Shown: piece after piece, positions 53,176 to 62,836 of the stretch
Layout: each line of letters opens with the position of its first letter
How positions within the stretch are numbered: the first letter of the stretch is position 1
Assembly (NCBI GenBank): GCA_905221615.1
Contig: CAJNDT010001902.1
Span: 124,001 to 188,000, forward strand
Length of the DNA: 64,000 bases
Direction: 5' to 3'
DNA from: Symbiodinium sp. CCMP2592
Lineage: Eukaryota > Sar > Dinophyceae > Suessiales > Symbiodiniaceae
The notes under the pieces: model-generated
What the model saw: the letters and a program-made list of their open reading frames with translations, nothing else
Databases searched by the model: none
What the model was told of the DNA's origin: nothing
Made by a program: the position numbers and the translations under genes

Positions 53176-53772
53176 GCATATCTATATGTATATGTACATC
53201 TACTTTGCTTGCTTGTTTATTTATATATTCGCGATATGTATGTTCACGTCCTTCAAGGTACCATGCTGAAAAAGCGCACGGCGGCACGGCACCCGGCTCT
53301 TGAAAAGCTGTGGCTGGAGAGTAAAGTGTATTTCTGTATGTACACGCTCTGTGTAACAACGACATGGAGAAGACTCCCTGCGGATCTGAGGGACCCCGGG
53401 TATTTTGCGAGGACAGGCCTAGCATGTAGGGCTTTGGGTTAACAGTGGTTTACCTGAAACCCTAAATCCTAACATCTAAACCCTAAACCCTCATGGATGC
53501 TAAACCTTTTCAGTCCCCACAACACCAAGGGCATCCCCTAGATCTCGCTCAAACTCCAACATTGATCGGAGGCCAACCGGGATGTACAGAAATCATTCCG
53601 ACCTCTGTACTAGGGTTTTGGGGTTTCGGCCTTTTGAAAAATATGGGACCATGACTGGTGTGGATTGAACTTTGGTGCTGAGGGTCCAGGGTTCAGAGTT
53701 CCTCTTCAGATGGGGACCATACTTCCAAGGCAAGACCCGCTAGCTGAAGCCCTGTTGGCCTCCGGTACAACA
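53176..53772. other. Weak plus frame, telomere-like tract
   Basis: 53059-53442 is open for 127 codons but crosses the duplication and a TA-rich stretch. AACCCTAAATCCTAAC and ACCCTAAACCCTC at 53456-53490. Confidence 0.25.
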
Positions 53773-53878
53773 CGGGAGTTTCCGAAAACAAGGGGGACCG
53801 TATCTTGGGGTCCTTCTAATAAGGATCCTGCTGTTTAGGGTACTACATTAGGATCCCCTACTTTTCGGAAACTCCCAC
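53773..53878. mobile_element. M1 element
   Basis: GGGAGTTTCCGAAAACAAGG left, CTTTTCGGAAACTCCC right. Confidence 0.85.
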
Positions 53879-55159
53879 AGCAACATAGGACTGTCCAGAG
53901 CTCAGCCCTTGAGAGACACTGACGACGTGTAAAATACATGGGGGGCTGTTCCACAGAAACGTTCCCTCTCTTTTACGCTGCTGTCTGGAAGTTTAGTTAC
54001 TATGGTTCGAACCACCAAGCTTGGCTTTAAATAAGAAACCCAACTCCATAAAAGCTAAAACTTCATCCTAATACAGGGACTCGGATGTAGACCATCCCTC
54101 GCATGGAGGCGTCTTCTCACCATTTGGCGAGGCGAATGGTAATTTTGGTCCGACTGGTCGGTCAAACGAGTTGGCAAAACTATAGAAATAGTTGTTACAT
54201 GACAAACTGAAAGCATCACGCATACAGAATCGTAACAGATTGACCTAAGCTAGAAAGTTGAGCAAATTGAAAGTCAGTAAGAAGGCCACAGTCATAACTC
54301 TCATAAGAATCACAATAACGCCTACATAGCCAGCAACAGGACGACGACAGCAATCGCCGCTATCCGAAAAGTCTGGATTTAGGCTGCTCAAGAAACTTTT
54401 GCGAGGTTGAAACTCAGCTCAGCAGCGCTTCATTCGCCACGGGCTGCCCGGCACAATCTGAACGCCCACTGCGAAACTTTGGCTCTTGTCTTGCCTCTGA
54501 CTTTAGGGCTTAGGGTTTAAGATTTAGGGTTCCAAGTTCACTCGCTCGCTGCATCTCGCATCTACTCGGCCAGGTGTGGGTGTCCTTCCCGCCACAGGCG
54601 TGGGGAAGCGTCACAGCATTTCTCTCGGCAGTGGGATCCCTTGCTGCACATGTTCCTGCTAAAAAACGAGCAGCGGCACATGCATCTTGGATTCTGTGAA
54701 AAGTTCCACTATAATGGACTACTGATCGCTGCCGGCTTATCTCCCTCTTTTCATGGAACAACTGTGCAGGTTAGGACCCTCAATGTCGAGACATGGCTGC
54801 ATCACATCCCCCTCTCTCTCTCAGCTCTCTCTCTATATGATGCTGTGGCAATCCGTCAGAGCATCCAACTGACAGCTCGGCTGCAGGAAACAAGTGTTGC
54901 AATAAGCTCAAAGGACAGAGCTTTAGAGACTTTCGACTTCCCATTCAAGCATAACCATTGTTATTGTGGGGCCGAAAAATAGCTTCTGAGCAGAACCAGA
55001 ATGCGTTGCTTCTCATGCAGTCTTGCATGTTCCGGTACCTTCTCGGGAGCTAGGGCCGAAGAAGCCCAGTGGTGAGCACAGTGTCGAGCACATCGTCCCG
55101 AGGAACCTCAGCTCTGCGACCGAGTCGCCTCTGAGATCCTACTGACTAGTCCGCATACT
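53879..55159. other. Weak plus frame
   Basis: 54641-54982 (113 codons) includes LYDAVAIRQSIQLTARLQET then SVAISSKDRALETFDFP, which looks protein-like. No splice or domain evidence. The rest shows nothing. Confidence 0.25.
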
Positions 55160-55790
55160 AGACTGTATCTATGTGCTGTATCGATCTATCCAGTTGTTCG
55201 TGAATCTATCTGTCTGTCTGTCTATCTATCCATCTGTAGCTAGGTCCAACTATCTATATCTATACGTATCTTATCTTTATCCTTATCTATACTTATACCT
55301 ATGTGTGAATCTACATCTGTACCTTCTTATCTATATATAAATATATGCATATGTATATATGAATATGTATCTATAAACATATATATATATATATATACAT
55401 ACATACATATGTGTGTATTATGCGCATACATACCTATCTACCTATCGACCTATCTCTACCTATCTATCTATCTAGCTACCTACTTGTCTATCTATCTAGC
55501 TACCGGTACACTTATCGATCTATCTGTCTATCCATTGAATTTTTACAGGTGCGCACAAATTTTCATGTGAGTGCATGCATGCATGTATGCATGTATTACT
55601 GTCTGTATGTCGCCAGGTATGTATACATGTATGCATGTGTAGGTGTATGTTTATGTGTGTGTATATGCACGCGTATGTATATGTAGAGGTATATGCATAT
55701 GGCTTCGTATATGTACATATGTATATATGGAAACCTGTGTGTGTGTGTGCAAAACACTTATATGTGCATGTGCGCAGGTATTGTACCCTG
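55160..55790. repeat. TCTA / TA / TATG microsatellite block
   Basis: CTATCTATCCATCTG, CTACCTATCGACCTATC, (TA)n at 55378-55398, TGCATGCATGTATGC and TGTGTGTATATGC in succession. Confidence 0.9.
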
Positions 55791-55854
55791 TGTTCAGGTG
55801 TATCTATAGGCATTGCAGCCCTTACAACCGAGAAGACGTTTCTGAAGCAGAGGA

Positions 55855-56457
55855 AAACCCTAAACCCTGAACCCCAAACCCCTGAACCCCCAAACTCTAA
55901 CACCCGAAACCTCGAAACCCCTGAAACCCTAAACCTACCTCTGAACCCCTAAACTCTAACACCCTGAAACCCGAAACCCCTGAAACCCTAAACTCTAAGA
56001 CCCTCAACCCCGAAACCCCTGAACCCTAAGACCCTAAACCCTATAGATCACTGAATCCCGCAACTCCAACACTGCCCGAAACCCCGAAACCCCTAAACTC
56101 TAACACTCTAAACCCCTCAACCCCTAAACTCTCACATTCTAAATCCCGAAACCCCTAAACTCTAAACCCCTGAACCCAGAAACCCCTAAACCCCTAAACT
56201 CCAACACTAAACCCCGAAACCCTAAACCCCTGGACGATCCTGACCCCCTAAACTCTAACACTCTAAACCTCTCAACCCTAAACCCTTGAACTCCTAGACT
56301 CTAACATCCTAAACCCCTAAACCCCTGAAGCCCGAAACCCTAACACCCTAAAACCCCGAAGCCCCTGCGGCCTTAAACCGTAAACCCTATAGATCCCTGA
56401 ACCCCTAAACTCCAACACCCTAAACCCCGAAATCCTAAACTCCTGAACTCTAAGACC
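55855..56457. repeat. Long degenerate telomere-type region
   Basis: About 600 bp of CCCTAAACCCC, CCGAAACCCCTAAACTC and CTCTAACACCCTAAACC units with no fixed period. The largest such tract in the window. Confidence 0.95.
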
Positions 56458-56532
56458 CTACCTATAGTCTCCATTTTATTCTATAATTGGTTAAACCAAA
56501 AAAAAACGAACCACACTGGAGACTACAGGTAA
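56458..56532. mobile_element. M3 element, shortened
   Basis: CTACCTATAGTCTCCATT left, CACTGGAGACTACAGGTA right. About 75 bp with GGTTAAACC in the centre. It lies within telomere-type DNA. Confidence 0.85.
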
Positions 56533-56760
56533 ACCCCGAAACCCCGAACCCCAGGAGCCTGGATCTGCTCTGGGCCCGGCAAGAGCCAGCGCTGGCGGGG
56601 GCAGCACTGCAAGCATCTCCTCGGTACGTTTTAGGGCTCTTTAAAGTGAATTTAGAACGCTTAGAGTTCTTTAGGGAACCTCGGAATCTTAGGGTTCTAA
56701 AATCCTGGGCTGCATTTTACGAGGGTGCTTTCAAAAAAGCTCGTGAAGGTGTACTGAGGC
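56533..56760. other. No recognisable gene
   Basis: The plus frame 56487-56804 begins inside the M3 copy and is not convincing. Confidence 0.35.
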
Positions 56761-57168
56761 TTATCCCCCGAACAGCGTATGGCCACATCTTACATCTAGA
56801 TTGAACAGAATACACGTTTCTTCGCGGCCGGCGCGCACGTGTACGGTGTAGTGCATACTTTGCGCCCGCGTCGATTTTTTACGGAGGACGCGCTGCTCCC
56901 CCGTCTCCCGAGAGCCGCAATAATTGTAAACTACAGATGCACGGACCATCGTTTGACCTCCCGAACCTTGAATCGCAGCAGTACTTGCTGGAAAGGAATT
57001 TGGTTGTCTTTCTGATTCCCGCCACTTACGGTGGGGAAGCATAAGCGGAGTGGCCCAAAATCCTGCCAGTATTTGTGGGAAGGATTTGGGGCCGCTAGAC
57101 CGGAGTGCCTCTGTTTTTCTTGGATGAAAGCATTCTATATATAAGTAACTATAAGTATAGTTACCCAA
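56761..57168 (-). CDS. Hypothetical ORF
   Basis: A 135-codon minus frame with stretches such as GSRETGEQRVLRKKSTRAQS and HVRAGREETCILFNLD. The first codons overlap the M4 remnant at 57137, so the true start must be inside. No domain recognised. Confidence 0.25.
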   Translation of the reverse strand: MGNYTYSYLYIECFHPRKTEALRSSGPKSFPQILAGFWATPLMLPHRKWRESERQPNSFPASTAAIQGSGGQTMVRASVVYNYCGSRETGEQRVLRKKSTRAQSMHYTVHVRAGREETCILFNLDVRCGHTLFGG

Positions 57169-57206
57169 ATAATAACCCTAGTTACAAAGTCCCATGATCC
57201 TTTCAG
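57137..57206. mobile_element. M4 element, left half lost
   Basis: ATATAAGTAACTATAAGTAT to AAAGTCCCATGATCCTTTC. Confidence 0.75.
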
Positions 57207-57430
57207 GAAGGTAAGCTCTGTCCGGGTGGTGGTCTCCGGGCATCTCCTGGTGGTCTCCTAATGGTTTCTGGGTCTGCTGGTTTCCTGCTTGTCTCCAGGT
57301 GGTCTGCTGGGGTCCCTTGGTGATCTCCTCGTGGTCTCCCCCGGCTGTCGTGCTCGTAGTGGTCGTCGTGGTGCATGGTCCTTGTGATCCTAGTGGTCAT
57401 GGTCGTTGTGATGCTCTTTTACTTTTTGGG
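57207..57430. repeat. Degenerate GGTGGTCTCC repeats
   Basis: GTGGTGGTCTCCGGG, CTGGTGGTCTCC, CAGGTGGTCTGCTGG and others to about 57340, then GTGGTCGTCGTGG. The plus frame reads PAVVLVVVVVV at about 57344. Confidence 0.7.
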
Positions 57431-58204
57431 GATCTACGCTGGCAGAAAAAAGTTGTAAAGCCCTGTCAATGGGCTTCTCAGCGGCTATTTCTTATATAAT
57501 GTATTGTAACACAAGCCAGCATCGTGTTTACCACAGTTCAAACTCTCATATTTTCATGGTACCATTAGCTGTAAACAAGTTCCTGAAACAAAGCCCAGTC
57601 TCTGGACGTGCTCCGCCAAAGCTCGCAAAGCTGAATGCTGCTGAGTTCAGGATGATCTACGACCATTCTGACGAGGCTTACCAATCCTGCCAAGTATTCT
57701 TGCGTACAGCCATTCAAGATTCGAACATCGTGACTGCGCGCACTTCTGCTATGGCCCTACAGCAAACGTATTGCCACATGCATTCCGGTATCTTTCTTGT
57801 GTTTGGGGATCAAAGGCGGTGGTCAGTGATGGGCGCGGTGACGATGAAGTGGAGGGGCGCGGTGACGGTGAAGTGGATCTGGACCAGAACGTCTTTGGGT
57901 TCCTAAGTTGTGACATGGGGGGTTCAAGACTGCAGGTGCCATGACTGAGGATGCCATTGTACAGACACCTCGAATAGCGCAATCACGCGAGCTACGGAGC
58001 ATGCCTCGGAAAGCAAATCGCCAATACGATCTTATGAACGACTCTATATGCCCAAGCTTAAAGATGATGCCGGGAATGAAGCACGACTCAGAAAGCCATC
58101 CAGCAACCTCACTACTACAAGAAGAAAATCACCCCAAGCCCCCACCAAAAGAAAGTAAACTCATGGCCCGATACCTGTAAAAGGCTCTTATTCTATCTAC
58201 CTTC
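57431..58204 (+). CDS. Possible exon(s), unknown protein
   Basis: 57469-57906 is open for 145 codons. The part 57545-57770 is protein-like: VPLAVNKFLKQSPVSGRAPP, then KLAKLNAAEFRMIYDHSDEA, then YQSCQVFLRTAIQD. A further frame 57941-58180 (79 codons) follows CAGGTGCC. No domain recognised. Splice sites were not fixed. Confidence 0.3.
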
Positions 58205-58266
58205 TGGGGTACCGAACCCTAAACCCTAAACCCCAAACCCTACACCCCAAACCCTAAACCCCAAAC
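58205..58266. repeat. Telomere-type tract
   Basis: CGAACCCTAAACCCTAAACC with CCCCAAACCCTACACC variants. Confidence 0.9.
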
Positions 58267-58279
58267 CAAGGCTCACAGA

Positions 58280-58819
58280 GGCTAAAGGCGAGTTGGGCTC
58301 GCAAGCTTCTCCTTGCAGCTCTTCAAACCTGTCCAGCAACTCTGCGCCCTCGAGGTTCGGATAGAATAAAGCCTGGGTTCAAGTTTTGCACTTAGGGTTT
58401 ACTAGGAGAGTACAAAATAACGTGGCTTCCTATTATTATGGTTACTTCAAGAAAATCACCTGAAAGAATTTAAGTTACCATAATCGGGACCTATTGTAAC
58501 TAATCTGGTTTCCTGATTATGGTAATTATTAACTTAAGTTAAATCCCTGAGCAAGAGCCCAGGAGCTGCATATACCAAAGCCACGAACTGCCGGTTCTGC
58601 AGGTGAATCTCACACTTCTTCTCTACGCAGTTTAAGTTCAACTGCCGTTGGCTCTTGATCTTGACCCGCTCCTTTTTCCAGAGCTGCAGTAACGGAAAGC
58701 CGTTGACATCGGGGTGCTTTAATGCCACCTGCACCAGTGACACAACGCCTCGTTGATGGCACAAGCTCGGCTGAATACCATAGCTTCGAAGCACGTCATC
58801 AGAAGACTCTTGACTGAGC
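58280..58819 (-). pseudogene. Second copy of the helical-repeat module, frameshifted
   Basis: Seen: after CCCAG/G (58821-58820) the minus strand reads SVKSLLMTCFEAMVFSRACA then INEAL. Relative to NEALVSLIN of the copy upstream, one base is then missing. In the next frame it continues VSLVQVALKHPDVNGFPLLQ, then LWKKERVKIKSQRQLN and QNRQFVALVYA, to a GC donor at 58566-58565. After a 194-bp intron holding a palindrome, CCCAG/G at 58372 opens ALFYPNLEGAELLDRFEELQ. The GC-AG join is phase 0 and gives the same 27-residue repeat length as in the intact copy. Inference: a tandem paralogue or further repeats of the 59684-61940 gene, apparently disabled. An intron acceptor at CGAG/GC (58750-58749) could rescue the frame, but the bases before it still align as exon. 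Confidence 0.55.
58430..58541. mobile_element. Palindromic element inside an intron
   Basis: TTTAAGTTACCATAATCGGG (58469) mirrors CCTGATTATGGTAATTATTA (58511), with an additional ATTATTATGGTTACTTC at the left. It lies in the second-module intron. Confidence 0.6.
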
Positions 58820-58826
58820 CTGGGCT

Positions 58827-59039
58827 CACCATAATTACTAGGGATATTTTGCGAAGTAAACATACGCCTTCGCCACTCTGGCAACTTATGCATGTAAACT
58901 GAAGCCCTGAAAAAATGTTTGACGCTATGTCGTGCTTCTTCAATCCGTGTAAATCCGCGTGAAAGCCGCCTGCAACGCCTTATCAGGACATTCCAAAGTC
59001 CTTGGAAACCCCTTGAACTCCTAAACTTCCACCCAAATG
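58827..59039. other. No recognisable exon
   Basis: Between the second module and telomere-like DNA. Nothing supported. Confidence 0.4.
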
Positions 59040-59400
59040 CCTACATCCCTAAACCCCTTAAGCCCCAAAACCCTAAACTCCTAAAGCCCCTATAAACCCT
59101 AACCCAACGCCTAAGCCCCCCAAGCCTAAACCCCCAAAAAAACCCTAAACCCCTCAACCCTAAAAACCCTAGAACCCAGGAGCTGTTTCCGAAAGGAGAT
59201 GGAGGCATCGCTGCTCCGACCGGCACGGGTCTCGGAATGCTTCTCCTCCTGCTAAGGGCCGTGATATGTTTTGGGCTTTAGGGTTGAGGGCTTTGAGGCT
59301 ATAGGGTTTCGGGGTTTAGGGTTCATGGCGTACGATTTGAGGCTATAGGGGCATAACCGGGTGTTGGGCTTACGGGTCAAGCGGTTTAGGGTTTGGGCTG
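59040..59400. repeat. Telomere-type tracts, both orientations
   Basis: CCCTAAACCCC units at 59050-59165 and TTTAGGGTTGAGGGC/TTTCGGGGTTTAGGG units at 59275-59395, so the two strands face each other across about 100 bp. Confidence 0.85.
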
Positions 59401-59683
59401 CCGGGGGTTAGGTTTTCGTGCAATGATAATACGCAATGAAGAAGCCCATACACTTGCAACTCGTGACCTGCAATAGGGATTGGGGTGTGTGGGTCTAAGT
59501 CTAAGGGCATATGTACGGCAGCGAAGTGGCGCCACGAAATGGGTCGGGGTAGGGCCTGAAGCTTAGGGTTGTGGGCTAAGTTGTATACATTCACCTAGGT
59601 TCGGTGGAACCGATGTGATGACCACGCTCCCGAAGCGTCCCTCTTACATCAATCCAACTTGAAGATCGAAACCCAACTTGCAC
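59401..59683. other. No recognisable exon
   Basis: Probably intron or intergenic. Nothing supported. Confidence 0.4.
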
Positions 59684-61378
59684 CTCGAAGTGGAGCTCTG
59701 ACTCAAACTGGTGCAGTAAGTCCCGGCCCGCCAGCGACCCGTGATGCATGGCCACGCGAACCAGTGCAGCGAATTGCTGATTCTGTGCGGCGAGCACAGA
59801 CTTGTTGGCAACGAGGTCTACATTGAGGTCTCGCTGAGACTTCACCTGGCCACAATGAAATCTGCCGGTGAAGGACTGCCTGAGAACCCTATGCCTGGAA
59901 CCATCTCCCCAGAGACTCCAATATCCCTCAATTAAGGAATATACCAAATTTTATACTAGGATCCCTACTATCATTTAAGGTATATTCCTTAACTAAGGGA
60001 TATTGGAGTCTCTGGGTCTACACCCCGAACCAAGTCGATTTCCTTGGAAGGCCCTACCCTCTGCTGCTGGAACTGCCACTGGCGAAGCAAAGGGGCGCCC
60101 GAGAGATCAGGGTGCTTCAAGGCAACATTGATCAACGACACCAGTGCTTCGTTGGGATGCGGGTGGGAGGGCCCCTCCGTCGAACTTTTGCCGCTGATCT
60201 TGGATACATCCAGAGATGTCAGCTCTGATTGCCGGTCACTATCGGGTGTTGTCGAAGCAAAGGTGGGCTCACTGGTGAAAGACAGCTGCAAGGACTGCAC
60301 GGGTTCATCCCCACAGCAAGCTTCCAGACTGATTTCCTTGCCGATGCTCTCCACAACATCATCACCTGCCGACTTCTCTGCAACCTGAGAGGCCGGATGT
60401 GGCGGGGTGCTTGGAACAGGTGTTTGGCTCACCTTTGTCTCCAACGAAGATAGATTGGCATGTAAATGTCCGATGTCTGTCTTCATCTGATTCAGAGCGC
60501 CATTTAGAGTGCCAAACATGTCGACAGTGACCTCCACCAAGGTGGAAATCTGTTCCAGAGCCTCCTTGGAGGAGGCTTGTCTGGATTCCACCTGCTGAAA
60601 CTGTCTGACGAACTCCTGTACTTTCTCATCGCTTGGCCTCGCAGGAGCCTTCGGCATATCCCGGCTCTCTTGGGACTTGGAAGGCGGCAAGACAGGCTGC
60701 ATCTGGGTTTCGTAAACCTGACTGCTGCTAGCCCGGGCGCATGCGTTTGTAAATCCCGCAGGCGGCTGCTCGTTGTACTCTGGGGATAACACTTCGGAAA
60801 TCATCTCCTTCTCTTCGAAGCGGGCGACATCAGCATTACAAATAGATGCCATGACGCCCTCCCATTGCTGGCAAGGCTGGCACACTGAGCTCATTCTCGC
60901 ATCACCTATAAGAAAACGTCCACATTCAACCCATCTGCTTGAGGGATGCAGCCAAATGGCGCGCGAAGAGCAGCACAATGCAGGACTAGAGCAGTGGGTC
61001 CTAGACCGTAAACACCCTGGCCCCCGAAATGCTCCGTCTACATTTCCAAACACAAAGTCAGTTCCGTCCAGTTGTAGGAGTAGGAGGAATAGTATAAGTG
61101 GCAGTAGCAGTAGTAAGTAGTCGTCGTCGTAGCAATAGTAGCAGTCGTCGTTGTCTTCTTTGTCGTCGCGCTGCTTGCTGTACTGCAACCTCTACCTATT
61201 ATCAGTGTATCAAGTCCATAGCAATACAACATGGGAGTTTCCGAAAATGGGGAACCCTGATATAGTACCCTAAACAGCAGGATCATTGTTGTAAGGACAC
61301 CCAAATAAGGTGTGCCTAATTCGCCTCTGAGCTCCAAAACGCCCCCTCCACCCGATTTTGGCTTCTGTGGGCAGTCCC

Positions 61379-61455
<77 letters not shown>

Positions 61456-61940
61456 TTCCCTCCCGCCTCGCTGACAGGTGCGAGCTTTCTGGAGTTTTCG
61501 ACGACACACAGCCTCAACGGCCCATACTTAAGGCATCCCGCCGCTTGCGAGAGTCTTGGTATCCAGTGTTTCGGAATGACGACACCAAAATTCGTACTGA
61601 TACTACCAATACTAATACTACTCACAATCATCCTGCTTCGTGTTGCTATGAACATTACTTTTCCTATAAGTGCGATTCCAACTGTTACTTTTTTCCTACA
61701 AGAGCTTGCTGCAGATAGTAGCCACTCGCCGCATGCGCGTACAGCCGGGCCGAGGCGGACGACGTGCAGCGTTTCAAATTAGCCGTAATTCTCGGAAACT
61801 CCCACCAAGGAAACTTATGTTATACCTATGCCTGTAAGCATGTCCTCAGGGCAGTCGAAGTCGACAACTTCGCTCTGCAGTATGCCCAGGACCCGGGTTA
61901 AGAGATCGACGATGGCTCGGTGTAAGCCGGTTGATCCCAC
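59684..61940 (-). CDS. Coiled-coil protein with a tandem helical repeat, unrecognised family
   Basis: Seen, three minus-strand exons. E1 61832-61940: entered by a pyrimidine tract and GGAG/G, reads VGSTGLHRAIVDLLTRVLGI and on to CPEDMLT, ends at a GC donor. E2 60058-60905: entered by CTTATAG/G, ends AGG/GTAGGG. E3 59684-59845: CCAG/G to CGAG/GTGCAA. The joins are phase 1 and phase 0, and the total of 1119 bp is 373 uninterrupted codons. Domains: a CQPCQQW pair after residue 40; a polar stretch; a likely coiled coil (FVRQFQQVESRQASSKEALE onward, about 70 residues); a Ser/Thr/Pro linker; then two repeats, ALVSLINVALKHPDLSGAPL and AALVRVAMHHGSLAGRDLLH, each continuing LLxxxE-like and separated by about 25 residues with VKSQRDLN. 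No signal peptide or membrane segment. Inference: cytosolic or nuclear scaffold-like protein with alpha-helical repeats. I know no family with this motif. The 5' end and the end after E3 are unknown. All three acceptors are AG followed by G. Confidence 0.7.
59908..60016. mobile_element. Palindromic element inside intron E2/E3
   Basis: CCCAGAGACTCCAATATCCC is mirrored exactly by GGGATATTGGAGTCTCTGGG at the other end, 109 bp in all, with GGATCC at the centre. It makes up half of the 212-bp intron 59846-60057. No second copy seen here. Confidence 0.9.
61380..61455. repeat. C76 homopolymer
   Basis: 76 uninterrupted C. The true length is uncertain because such runs are prone to sequencing and assembly error. 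Confidence 0.9.
61576..61782 (+). CDS. Small ORF with a membrane segment
   Basis: 68 codons from ATG to TAG: MTTPKFVLILPILILLTIIL then LRVAMNITFPISAIP and a basic polar tail. A single hydrophobic helix near the N-terminus is clear. The tail ends exactly at the insertion border (61782). It is antisense to and inside an intron of the minus-strand gene. May be chance. Confidence 0.25.
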   Translation: MTTPKFVLILPILILLTIILLRVAMNITFPISAIPTVTFFLQELAADSSHSPHARTAGPRRTTCSVSN

Positions 61941-62404
61941 CTCCAGACAGGAAGGGAACAGACCCTTAGGGGGGCTGGGGGAGGGGGTAGGGGGCCTTAA
62001 TGCCAATAGGATCTAATAAGGCCTATTCAGGAAGGGAGGAGGTTCTGCGGCTTCAGAGCTTTTATCTTCAAAGGGGTTTACTGCAGTGGCTCTGATCTAC
62101 GATGACAAGTTACAATGACATTAATGATGACCAGTGTGGACATTCAATCACTGCATTCTCCAGTCTTGTGGACCCGGAACCAACAGGGCTATCCTTTGTC
62201 CAGCCCTTACCTGGACCTGGACTTGAAGTCATGGTTTCAATTTAGGGTTCAGGGTTCCCGGTCGTATCGGGGTTGGGTGCGCATCGCGGGTTCTACGGAA
62301 CGGTTAGTTGAAGCTGCCCGGTGATGGAGCCTGCCCCAGACGCCAAGCCAGGCTCCCGGGCCAAGAGGGCTTAAGAGCCCATGCTAAACTTCCAAAGCCC
62401 CACG
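61941..62404. other. Upstream of the helical-repeat gene
   Basis: A good minus-strand donor, GTCCAG/GTAAGG, lies at 62211-62206 after ATGACTTCAAGTCC. Its phase does not fit E1 as modelled, so I do not join them. AGGGGGGCTGGGGGAGGG at 61970-61990 is the purine side of E1's pyrimidine tract. Confidence 0.3.
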
Positions 62405-62545
62405 AAACAAACTCCCTAAACCCTAAACCCCGAAACCCTAAACCCCTAAACCCCTAAATCCTTAACCCCTAAACCCTAAACCCCTAAACCCTAAACCCCT
62501 AAACCCTAAACCCCTAAACCCTAAACCCCCAAACCCTAAAGCCCT
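62405..62545. repeat. Telomere-type array
   Basis: CCCTAAACCCC alternating 7- and 8-bp units, about 17 of them, the cleanest long tract apart from 22983-23076. Confidence 0.95.
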
Positions 62546-62639
62546 AGATCCCTGCCACTAGGAGCAAGCATCCTGCCTGAACTGCAAGGCCAAGAGCTCG
62601 CAGACTGTCCGCCTGACATCTTGCTGTGAAGAACATCCA

Positions 62640-62815
62640 GTCCCTAAACCCTAAACTCTAAGCCCTAAACCCTACACCTAAGCCCTAAACCCTAAACCCT
62701 ACAGAAAGGACTGTTGTGGCGTGTATGCATAAGCAGTTTTTACAGGTTCAAGAATAGCAACCACGCCACAACAGCCCCCTCTCAAGCCCTAAGCCCTAAA
62801 CCCTAAACCGAACGG
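62640..62815. repeat. Telomere-type tract interrupted by a palindrome
   Basis: CCCTAAACCCTAAACTC to 62705 and AGCCCTAAACCCTAAACC from 62786, separated by the palindrome at 62708-62776. Confidence 0.85.
62708..62776. mobile_element. 69-bp palindrome inside telomere-type DNA
   Basis: GGACTGTTGTGGCGTG left, CCACGCCACAACAGCC right. Telomere-like units continue on both sides, suggesting insertion into the tract. Confidence 0.7.
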
Positions 62816-62836
62816 AGGTCGGAGCTTAGAGATTTG

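Larger units (their letters stand above)
61323..61791. mobile_element. 463-bp insertion with TAATTC duplication
   Basis: Flanked by TAATTC at 61317-61322 and 61786-61791. It contains the C76 run and the small ORF at 61576-61782. No terminal inverted repeats and no poly-A were noticed. The mechanism is unknown, and a retroposed or filler fragment is possible. Confidence 0.65.
61232..61804. mobile_element. M1 element split by a 463-bp insertion, inside intron E1/E2
   Basis: Left part 61234-61322 (GGGAGTTTCCGAAAATGGG to GCCTAATTC) and right end 61786-61804 (TAATTCTCGGAAACTCCC). Joining them at the shared TAATTC gives a complete M1. Confidence 0.85.

Noticed and set aside
54003-54014. GGTTCGAACC, a tRNA-like T-loop
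   Set aside because: It is a plain palindrome. No D-arm, anticodon arm or acceptor stem at the right distances.
60992-61188. N-terminal extension of the 60 kb ORF with a leucine-rich membrane segment (starting MQYSKQRDDKEDN)
   Set aside because: It lies upstream of a good acceptor (CTTATAG/G) and reads through degenerate TAC triplets. The phase-matched upstream exon at 61832-61940 is a better explanation.
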